Shown here piece after piece: positions 54,124 to 61,710 of a DNA stretch of 64,000 nucleotides; within the stretch, counting starts at the first letter, position 1, and every line of letters begins with the position of its first letter. The stretch spans positions 806,001 to 870,000 of the forward strand of contig NZ_CP140152.1 of the NCBI RefSeq assembly GCF_034479515.1, read 5' to 3'. Below the pieces are notes generated by a model, which saw only the letters and a program-made list of their open reading frames with translations, was not told the origin of the DNA and ran no database searches. A program made the position numbers and the translations under genes. Origin of the DNA: Duganella zoogloeoides. GTDB taxonomy: Bacteria; Pseudomonadota; Gammaproteobacteria; Burkholderiales; Burkholderiaceae_D.

Positions 54124-56744
54124 GATGTGGCCTCGGTGGTCAGCCATGCAGCCAGCCCGTCGTGCGCCACGCTGGCGGCAAGTCGTGCTTGCAGCGCCAC
54201 GCCGGCCAGCAGGTCGGCCTCGGTGGCGGCGTAGTGGGTTTCGGCCAGGGTCAGTTGCTGCGTACCGGCCAGCGCCTCGGCCAGGTGCGCCGTCTCCTGC
54301 GGCTTGAGCAGGGTGAATGCCTGGCGCAGGTCGGGCAGAAAGGCGATGAATGTCTGCTCGTCCCAGCCGGCCACGATGGCGCTCACCTGGGCGCGCAGGC
54401 CGGCCTGGGTGAGCAGCAGCTCCGGCGCCACCGCCATCAGGCCGGCCAAAGCGCGCACGGCGTCGCCGGGCAGGGCGCCGGGGCCGAAGCTCGCTTGCAG
54501 CATCGCCGCCAGTTCGGTATCGGTCCAGGCGCCGTCGATGAACAGCGTGGCGGCAGCGGCGCTGCGCACGCCGGGCGCGCCGTCGATGGCCGTGGTCAGC
54601 GCCTGCAACTGGCGTTGCCAGATGCTGGTATGGCGCGGCGCGGGCGCACTCGCTGCCGGGATGCCGGTCACCGTGATCCCGGCCGCCGGAGCGCTGACCG
54701 CCGGGTCGCCGGCCGCTGGACCGTCAGCCACTGGGATGCCGGCTGCTGGAGATTCAGCCGCCGGAGCGCCGGCCGCCGGATCGCCGGCCGCCGGATCGCC
54801 GGCCGCCGGATCATCTGCCAACTGGCGCAAGGCGCCGTGCAGCGTGCGCAGGGTGCGCAGGTGGCCGATGGCGGCCGCTTCGTCTTCCGGCTTGGCCTGC
54901 GCCAGTTGCGGTACCAGGTACAGCGCGGTGTTCCACGCTTGCAGCAGCAGTGCGCGCAGTTGCGGATGCTCCTGCAATCCCAGCGGCTCCCGTCCGCGCC
55001 AGAGCAGCAGCAGCCGGTGGCTGCACGTGATCACCGAGGCGGCGTTGCTGTCCTCGTCGAGCAGGTCGGCGACCAGTTGCAGCAGCGACGGCAGTTGCTG
55101 GTGCAGGCCGATCACGCAGGCGCGCGTGAGCAGGCTGACCGCCGCCGACGCCGAGCGGCCCTGGCCTTGCGCCGCCAGCGCGGCCTGGTCGCGGCGCAAC
55201 CGCGCCATGGCGACCGCATGCAAGGTGGCGCCCAGCGGCGAATATTCGATCAGGCGCGCCTCCACCAGCGGGCTCCAGGCCACGCGCCACTCTTCCATCA
55301 GGAGTTCGAGCGAGCTGCCGCCGATGAAGTCCGGGCCCGATTGCCACCGCGCCAGGCCCGTGTCGAGATACGCCATCAGGTGCAGGAAGCGGCTGCGCGC
55401 ACGGTGGCGGTCCTTGCGGTACAGGTCCAGGCGCACGGTGCGCGCGGTGCTGTCGCCGAGGTTGATGCGCATGTGCGCGGCTGTGCGGCGTGCGTCTTCA
55501 AGCAATGGCGGCGAGCCGGCCGACGGCGGAATGTCGCCTATTTTGCTGCCGCCGAGGTAGCGGTGGATGTCGGCCGCCATGCCGGTGGTGCCGTCGTCGA
55601 TGGCGCCCTTGATGAAGCACGAACGTACGGCGTCGAGCAGGTCTTGCCGGCCCGGTCCCGCGTGGCCGCGCAGGTCGGCCAGGCGCACCGCCTGCACCAC
55701 CGCTGCCTGCACGCCTGCCGTGGAAATCTGCTCGGAGAGTCCCAGTTCGCGGCTGATGCGCGCCAGGCCGGTGAGGCAATTGGCGGCCACGTCGGCCAGC
55801 AGCGGGCCGTCCGCGGTGGCGTTGGCGCTCTCCCACACGCGCTGGTAATACGCCGGCGACGGCATGCCGGAGGCGTAGCCGCTCAGGGCGTCGAGCCGGT
55901 CGAAGCTGTAGCGGATCAGCCAACTGCCCAGGCGCTTGCCAGCGCCGCTGTCTCTCACCGCTGGCGCCGTTTCCGGTGCATGCAGCATGCGTTGCAGCGC
56001 CGTCGTGTGAAAGCCGCCGGTCACCACCACGATCGGGCCATCGACCCTGGCGCGCCAGGCGCGCAGGTGCGCGGCCATGTGGCGTTCACGCGGCAGGCTG
56101 CCCTCGGCTTCCAGCACGGCCGGCTCGTAATCGTTGCGCGCCATGGCGCAGTAGGCGTGGACGTCGGCGAACAACTGTCGCCAGTCGCGCAGGGCGGCGC
56201 CGTCGCGCAGCTCGAACAGGTGGTCCCACAATTCGTCCTGGTCGCGGCAACCGGTGCGCGCGGCCAGCGCCTTCAGGTAATCGCTGTGGGCCAGGTAACG
56301 CTCCGACATCAGGTTGCCGATGTCCTCATCGTCGTCGCTGTCGTTGCGGTCGTAGCTGGCGTCGTCGGGGCGCCACGGGCAGTCGATAAAAGCCAGTTGC
56401 GCACCGGCCGCGCGGCCTTCGTGCAGCGCCACCCATTCCGGGCTGTAGTCGCAGAAAGGGTAGAACACCGAACGCGCCGCGTCGGGATCGTCCCTGCCGG
56501 TGGGCGCCGTGGCCTGGGCCAGGATCGCCACCGGCGGCCGGGTGGCGGCATCGAGCAGCAGCGGCAGCAGCGTGTCGAAGTCGTCCGGCCCCTCGATCAG
56601 CACGGCGGCGGGGCGCACTTCGCGGATCAGCGCCTGCACCGCCAGCGCGCAGGCCGGGCTGTGGTGGCGGATCGGTGCGAAATGGACGCCGTCGATCGAT
56701 AGCGGCGCCAGCGCCGCCAGCGCGGGCGCCGGTGCTATGGCCAC
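54120..56744 (-). CDS. DUF5682-family protein
   Basis: From GTG 56744 the product is 874 residues; the start overlaps the moxR-like 3' end by 10 bp. The N-terminal part has APIRHHSPACALAVQALIRE, PAAVLIEGPDDFDTLLPLLL and GPIVVVTGGFHTTALQRML. These His/Glu motifs recall the TraB/ChaN/EreA-like fold proposed for DUF5682, whose activity is not established. The middle is helical. At about residues 640-700 lies a repetitive Pro/Ala/Gly linker (DPAAGDPAAGDPAAG). The C-terminal ~170 residues are helical repeats. DUF5682 is repeatedly found with MoxR and VWA genes, as here. Confidence 0.85.
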   Translation of the reverse strand: MAIAPAPALAALAPLSIDGVHFAPIRHHSPACALAVQALIREVRPAAVLIEGPDDFDTLLPLLLDAATRPPVAILAQATAPTGRDDPDAARSVFYPFCDYSPEWVALHEGRAAGAQLAFIDCPWRPDDASYDRNDSDDDEDIGNLMSERYLAHSDYLKALAARTGCRDQDELWDHLFELRDGAALRDWRQLFADVHAYCAMARNDYEPAVLEAEGSLPRERHMAAHLRAWRARVDGPIVVVTGGFHTTALQRMLHAPETAPAVRDSGAGKRLGSWLIRYSFDRLDALSGYASGMPSPAYYQRVWESANATADGPLLADVAANCLTGLARISRELGLSEQISTAGVQAAVVQAVRLADLRGHAGPGRQDLLDAVRSCFIKGAIDDGTTGMAADIHRYLGGSKIGDIPPSAGSPPLLEDARRTAAHMRINLGDSTARTVRLDLYRKDRHRARSRFLHLMAYLDTGLARWQSGPDFIGGSSLELLMEEWRVAWSPLVEARLIEYSPLGATLHAVAMARLRRDQAALAAQGQGRSASAAVSLLTRACVIGLHQQLPSLLQLVADLLDEDSNAASVITCSHRLLLLWRGREPLGLQEHPQLRALLLQAWNTALYLVPQLAQAKPEDEAAAIGHLRTLRTLHGALRQLADDPAAGDPAAGDPAAGAPAAESPAAGIPVADGPAAGDPAVSAPAAGITVTGIPAASAPAPRHTSIWQRQLQALTTAIDGAPGVRSAAAATLFIDGAWTDTELAAMLQASFGPGALPGDAVRALAGLMAVAPELLLTQAGLRAQVSAIVAGWDEQTFIAFLPDLRQAFTLLKPQETAHLAEALAGTQQLTLAETHYAATEADLLAGVALQARLAASVAHDGLAAWLTTEATS
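54700..54815. repeat. GC-rich ~15-bp tandem repeats inside the DUF5682 gene
   Basis: Units of the CCGGATCGCCGGCCG type are repeated, three of them perfect between 54770 and 54815, with decayed copies to the left. All are in frame and encode the DPAAG linker. Array length may vary between strains. Confidence 0.85.
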
Positions 56745-57832
56745 AGGCTGCGCGCGGCGTCGCAGAACGCCTTCCAGTTGCTGTCGCGCCGCGCCCGTTC
56801 GCGCGCCACGGTATCGAAATAATGCTGCACGCGTTTGAGGTCGTCGGCATTGTCCTTGAGGACCACGCCTTGCAACTGGTTGGCGATCTCGCGCGGCGTC
56901 AATTGGCCGTTGCCGAAATAGGTGGCCTCCAGCGCGGCGGCGTAGGCGACGTTGACCGCTTCGGCGGTGGACATCACTGTGTCCGGCGTCTTGATGGCCG
57001 TGCCTTCGCGCGTCTGACCGGCGCGCAGTTCCTGGAACGTGGTCACCAGGAGGGCGACGATGTCGCGCTCCACCCGCACCTGGGCGCCGAGGCCGGCGCC
57101 GTCCAGGTCGCGTTTCACCTGCTGCATCACCAGCTCCACCTCGAAGTCGTGATCGCGGATCGGCCGCACGGTCTCGAAATTGAAGCGGCGCTTGAGCGCG
57201 GACGACATCTCGTGCACGCCGCGGTCGCGAAGGTTGGCGGTGGCGATGACGTTGAAGCCGCGCTGCGCATGCACGCGCGCCTGCTCGCCCAGTTCCGGCA
57301 CCATGATCTGCTTTTCCGACATCAGCGAAATCATCACGTCCTGGATCTCGGGCGGGCAACGCGTGATTTCCTCGAAGCGCACGATGCGCCCGGCCACCAT
57401 GGCCTGGTACAGCGGCGACGGCACCATGGCGCGCAGGCTCGGGCCTTCGGCCAGCAGCAGCGCGTAGTTCCACGAATACTTGATGTGGTCTTCGGTGGTG
57501 CCGGCCGTGCCCTGGATGGTGAGCGCCGAATCGCCGCTGATGGCCGCACTGAGTAATTCCGAGAGCAGTGATTTGGCGGTGCCCGGCTCGCCCACCAGCA
57601 TCAGGCCCTGGTGGCCCATCAAGGTGACGATGGCGCGGTCCACCAGCGGGTCGTCGCCGTAGAACTTGCGGCCCACGTCCAGCGCCGCATCGCCGAGGAT
57701 GAAGCGGCGCACCGCGCGCGGGGACAGGCGCCAGCCAGCGGGACGCTGGTCTTTGTCGGCCGCGCGCAGGCGCTCGAGTTCTTCGCGATAGCGCAGTTCG
57801 GCGCTGGCGCGCAGTATGGTTGGTTCAGTCAT
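56735..57832 (-). CDS. MoxR-type AAA+ ATPase
   Basis: This 365-residue protein has Walker A GEPGTAKS at residues 81-88 and IVRFEEITRCPPEIQDVMIS as Walker B. Sensor 1 is NVIATANLRDRGVHEMSSAL, and the arginine finger region is ALKRRFNFETV. ATPases of this type remodel or activate protein partners together with VWA proteins. It is encoded between the DUF4132 and DUF5682 genes on the same strand, 12 bp after the former. Confidence 0.93.
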   Translation of the reverse strand: MTEPTILRASAELRYREELERLRAADKDQRPAGWRLSPRAVRRFILGDAALDVGRKFYGDDPLVDRAIVTLMGHQGLMLVGEPGTAKSLLSELLSAAISGDSALTIQGTAGTTEDHIKYSWNYALLLAEGPSLRAMVPSPLYQAMVAGRIVRFEEITRCPPEIQDVMISLMSEKQIMVPELGEQARVHAQRGFNVIATANLRDRGVHEMSSALKRRFNFETVRPIRDHDFEVELVMQQVKRDLDGAGLGAQVRVERDIVALLVTTFQELRAGQTREGTAIKTPDTVMSTAEAVNVAYAAALEATYFGNGQLTPREIANQLQGVVLKDNADDLKRVQHYFDTVARERARRDSNWKAFCDAARSLWP

Positions 57833-57844
57833 TGCATTCCTTGG

Positions 57845-60800
57845 TTACCACGGCGTTTTCTTTTCCCAGTCCGGGTCGAAGCCGGTGCACGCGGCGGCCA
57901 CCGCGAGGTAGTCGCCGTAGGCTTCGGCCAGCAGCACCGGCGGCACTTGCGCCAGTGGCACCGTGCTGTAGTCGTAGCGGTGCGCGCCTTGGCGGCGGAA
58001 CGAGAGCGACTTGAGCACGGCGGTGATATTTTCCTCGGGCAGGCTATTGCCCGAAAATTCGATCACCACGGCCAGGCTGCTGGCCGCGAAGTCCTTGTGA
58101 TAGTCGAAGAAAACGCCGCCGTCTTCCGCCGCGCCGCGCTGGTAGCCACGTTTGGCGAAGGCGCCGCGCAGGGTGAAACTGTCGGACAGCCAGCCCAGGC
58201 GGTCGTCGATTGTGTTGCCGTCGCTTTTTGTCGGCAGCGCATGCGTCATCTGCGCGAACAACGGCGTCAGCTTGTAGTCCTTGCAATGCGCGGTCCAGGC
58301 GGCAGCGGCGGCCGCCGGCAGCAGCGCGCCATGCGCCAGGCGTACCTGCGCCGCGTCATCGAGGTCGATGTCGTCGTCGTCGGCGTCGATCAGGCTGCCG
58401 TCCTCGGTGGGGCGGAAGCAGCGCGTGACCTCCAGGCCTGCGCCATCGACGGCTACTTCTTCCCACACCAGCTGCTGCACCAGGCGCCCGACCACCGGGT
58501 GGCGCAGCAGGTACTGGCGCCACTCGGCGGCGGGCCAGCGGCGGCCGGCGCACATGGCCTCGTACAGGCGGCTGGTCTGCATGTCCACCACCTGTTTCAC
58601 TTCCTTCTTGCAGGCGGCGAACTGCTGTTTGGCTTCCTTGATGGCGTCCGCATCGTCGTCCTGGCGCGGCGCCGGCAGTGCGGCCACCGTTTTGCCTTCC
58701 TCGTTCCGCAGCACCGGCTTGAGGGCTGCGTCGAGCGAGACGGTAAATACGCGGCTGCCATATTGCAGCGCCATGCGGCCGCTGTCATCGAGGCCGCCGG
58801 TGGGCACAGTGCGGTCGGCCAGCTCGTCCTGGGTCCAGCCATTGCGGTCGGCGATGCGCTGCACCAGCATGCGCGCCTTTTCCTGCACCGACGCCGTGCG
58901 GTAACGGCGCGCGATACCGAGCGCGAACTGGATCACGGCGCCGTCGTTGGAGCCGCAGGCCGCCTCCAGCAGCGCTTCGACCTGGGCGCGGCGCTGGTAG
59001 TGGTCGCGCATGTACTGCTGGATGGCGCCCACCAGCTGTGCGCCCGGCACGCAGGCCACCAGCGCCAGCATGCCCTTCTCGTTGATGGCCGTGCCCAGGT
59101 ACTCGCTCATTTTCTCGCGCTTGAGCTGGTCGTACAGCTGGGCGCGCATCTGTTCGAGGGTGAGCCTGGCCTGGCCCGCGTAAGCCTCGGGATAGCGCTT
59201 GACGGAGGCGAGATAGTTCTGGTAGTGCCGGTCCACACTGGCATCGACGTCGGCGTTGAGGTCTTCCAGCGGCGGACGCGCGGTGTCGCGCGCGATGAAC
59301 TGGTGCAGCAGCAGCGTGCCCAGGGCGGCGGCCGACGGCCTGGATAACAGGCCCAGGTAGCGCTCCAGCAGGGCATTGCCACCCGGTTCCTTGAGCTTGC
59401 AGGCCAGGATCACCCACCAGCGGATGATCTCTGCCTCAACCGGTGTACCGTCGGCCCAGGTGCAGGCCGGCAGGCTGTCGAGATCGAGCCATGCCATGCT
59501 GGCCGGCGGCTTGGCCTTGAGGCCTTTGCGCGCCTGCGCCAGCAGTTTTTCCGGCGCCAGGTAGGTGGCGATATCCACGCCCAGTTGTTCGAGCGCGGTC
59601 ATTATGGCGGCGCTGGCGGTTTCGCGGGTTTCCTTGTCGAGCGCTGCCTGCAGGGGCGGGATGCCGGCGCGGTAGTCGAGCGCGGCCAGCCAGCGTGCCG
59701 CTTCGATGCGCAGCTCCTGTTTACCCGATTGCAGGGCATCCACCACGCGCTTGCCGATGTCGGGCATGCGCGCCATGACCTGGCGGGCGGCTGCGCGGTG
59801 CGTCTTGCTGTCGCCCAGCGCCAGTTCCATCAGCGTGGGTACCCAGCGCGGCGGGATCACGGGGAAGGTGGCCAGCACCGCCAGCGTGCAGCCCACGTCG
59901 TGCGAGTAGCGGTCGAGATTGGACGGCGCCAGCCCGAGACCGATATCGATCAGCTCCGGATGCTCGGCAAACAGCGGCCACACGCGGTCGGCCGGCAGTT
60001 GATCGAGCAGGGCCGAGCCGCCGTGCGGCCGCAGCAGACTGGCGCCAAAGGCGCGGACGTCGCCGCCGCATTGACCCACCAGCGACATCAACTGGCGCAG
60101 ATCCACCCGGCTCCGGTCCTGCCGCCGCAGCCAGTTCTGGAACAGCGGCCGGGTCCACAAGCCCCAGTAATTGAACCCGCTGTCGACGGTCAGACGCAGG
60201 ACTTGCAGCAAGCCGAAGTCGGCGCGCGCCTCCAGGCGTCCGTTCAACTCCAGCGTGGCCATGAGATCGCGGTCGGCCAGCAGCGCGCGGGCCCGCTCGC
60301 CGCCCTTGCCGCCTTGGCCGCTTTGACCATTCGCGGCCAGGATCGCGTCGCGCAGCATGCCGTCGTCCAGCTTGCGGTAGCGGGCGTACTTTTCCTGCGC
60401 AAATTTGTAGGGATGGGTGCGGTCACGGTTGGCGGCAATTTCCTGTTCCGCGCCGGTGTGGTAGCGTTCGAGCAGTTCGAGCCGGTTCTGCCGCAGCAGC
60501 TCAAGGGCGTCCTCGCCCAGCACCTCGGTGGGCGGTGGCGGCAGCGGCGGCGGCTCCGGCAGCGACAGTTCGCCGGCATCGGTGGCTGCGCCTAGGCGCG
60601 ACAGCGCCGCCTGGATCGCCTGCTGCACCGTTTTGCCGGCTTCCTGCGCCAGCGCCGCCTCCAGCACCGGCCGCGCGGCCTCGCCCTGGGTACGTGCCAG
60701 CAGGTCGGCGGCGTTGGCGCGTTCGCCGGTGCGGCCGCCAGCCAGCAGTTCGGCCAGCGCCGCCAGCGCGGCGGGTTGGGCGATGCTGTCCATCAGGGGG

Positions 60801-61636
60801 ATGGCTGCTGCGCGCACGGTCTTGCTGTCGCCTGCGGCCATGGTGATGATGAGTGTCTCGAAGGCAGCCAACAGCGCCGGGTGGCTGCCCAGGCGCTTGA
60901 GCAGCTGGATGCGGCCGACCGCCGACAGCGTGCGGCCGGCCGCTGCCACCTCGGCGGGATGGGCCAGCATGTAGTCGTCGAGCAGGCCGGGCGCGAGCAG
61001 CGGCAGGTAGATACGGTCCTGGTGATAGCTTTCGATGCCGCTGCGCTCGAAAACGATCGACAGCACCGGTATTGCGCAGCGACTGTCGTCCGCCAGCAGG
61101 GCGGCCAGCAGCGCGACTGTCCATGCCGGTCGTAGTTCCGGCGTGATGTCGGACCTGCCGATGTTACGGGGGGCGGTGTTCCACAGCGCGTCGTTGAGCA
61201 GGGTTTGCAGCCAGTCGGGCAGACCGTCCATAGGGCGGCTCAGGTGCTGCGCCTGGCCGGCTGCCGCCAGCACCTGCCCCAGCCGCACCAGCATGGCGAC
61301 CTGTTCCGGTTCGCCGGTCACGCGCTGGTACAGGCTGGCGCGCGCGCGCAGGCTGGCCGTGGCGGCCTCCGTTGCGCCGGCCTGCGATTGCGCGCGGCCG
61401 CCATACACCCAGCCGATCAAACCCGGATTGCCCAGCGCTTCGAACGGCAAGCCGCCGAGCGCCGCCAGTGCCGTCAGCACGGATGGATCGTCGCCGCTGG
61501 CGACGAAGTTGGCCGCCCGGGTGGTCAGCGTTTTGTCGGTCAGGTCCAGGCCGGCCAGGCCGCTGCGGATCAGGGCCAGGTCCGAACTCAGTGCAAGGCG
61601 TGCGGTGCCGAGGGCATCCATTATCTTTTTTAACAT
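57845..61636 (-). CDS. DUF4132/HEAT-repeat protein (copy 1)
   Basis: This 1263-residue protein has an N-terminal ~700 residues of HEAT-like helical repeats (FETLIITMAAGDSKTVRAAA; VVDALQSGKQELRIEAARWL; GIPPLQAALDKETRETASAA). The C-terminal DUF4132 domain includes RNGWTQDELADRTVPTGGLD, FTVSLDAALKPVLRNEEGK, DAIKEAKQQFAACKKEVKQV and GRRWPAAEWRQYL. DUF4132 is of unknown activity and is often linked to WGR or MoxR systems. No Shine-Dalgarno is obvious before ATG 61636; an ATG 5 codons further in is an alternative. It is collinear with the neighbouring partial gene, so it is a tandem duplicate. Confidence 0.87.
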   Translation of the reverse strand: MLKKIMDALGTARLALSSDLALIRSGLAGLDLTDKTLTTRAANFVASGDDPSVLTALAALGGLPFEALGNPGLIGWVYGGRAQSQAGATEAATASLRARASLYQRVTGEPEQVAMLVRLGQVLAAAGQAQHLSRPMDGLPDWLQTLLNDALWNTAPRNIGRSDITPELRPAWTVALLAALLADDSRCAIPVLSIVFERSGIESYHQDRIYLPLLAPGLLDDYMLAHPAEVAAAGRTLSAVGRIQLLKRLGSHPALLAAFETLIITMAAGDSKTVRAAAIPLMDSIAQPAALAALAELLAGGRTGERANAADLLARTQGEAARPVLEAALAQEAGKTVQQAIQAALSRLGAATDAGELSLPEPPPLPPPPTEVLGEDALELLRQNRLELLERYHTGAEQEIAANRDRTHPYKFAQEKYARYRKLDDGMLRDAILAANGQSGQGGKGGERARALLADRDLMATLELNGRLEARADFGLLQVLRLTVDSGFNYWGLWTRPLFQNWLRRQDRSRVDLRQLMSLVGQCGGDVRAFGASLLRPHGGSALLDQLPADRVWPLFAEHPELIDIGLGLAPSNLDRYSHDVGCTLAVLATFPVIPPRWVPTLMELALGDSKTHRAAARQVMARMPDIGKRVVDALQSGKQELRIEAARWLAALDYRAGIPPLQAALDKETRETASAAIMTALEQLGVDIATYLAPEKLLAQARKGLKAKPPASMAWLDLDSLPACTWADGTPVEAEIIRWWVILACKLKEPGGNALLERYLGLLSRPSAAALGTLLLHQFIARDTARPPLEDLNADVDASVDRHYQNYLASVKRYPEAYAGQARLTLEQMRAQLYDQLKREKMSEYLGTAINEKGMLALVACVPGAQLVGAIQQYMRDHYQRRAQVEALLEAACGSNDGAVIQFALGIARRYRTASVQEKARMLVQRIADRNGWTQDELADRTVPTGGLDDSGRMALQYGSRVFTVSLDAALKPVLRNEEGKTVAALPAPRQDDDADAIKEAKQQFAACKKEVKQVVDMQTSRLYEAMCAGRRWPAAEWRQYLLRHPVVGRLVQQLVWEEVAVDGAGLEVTRCFRPTEDGSLIDADDDDIDLDDAAQVRLAHGALLPAAAAAAWTAHCKDYKLTPLFAQMTHALPTKSDGNTIDDRLGWLSDSFTLRGAFAKRGYQRGAAEDGGVFFDYHKDFAASSLAVVIEFSGNSLPEENITAVLKSLSFRRQGAHRYDYSTVPLAQVPPVLLAEAYGDYLAVAAACTGFDPDWEKKTPW

Positions 61637-61710
61637 TGGCGAACAGGCAAATCAAACGAACCGCATGCTGACATGAATCCCCGTTTTCGGCAAATCGAGG
61701 TCGGCCCGGT

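Noticed and set aside
54162..56702. 846-codon plus-strand frame
   Set aside because: It is antisense to the DUF5682 gene; its composition is that of a mirror frame, with no start signal.
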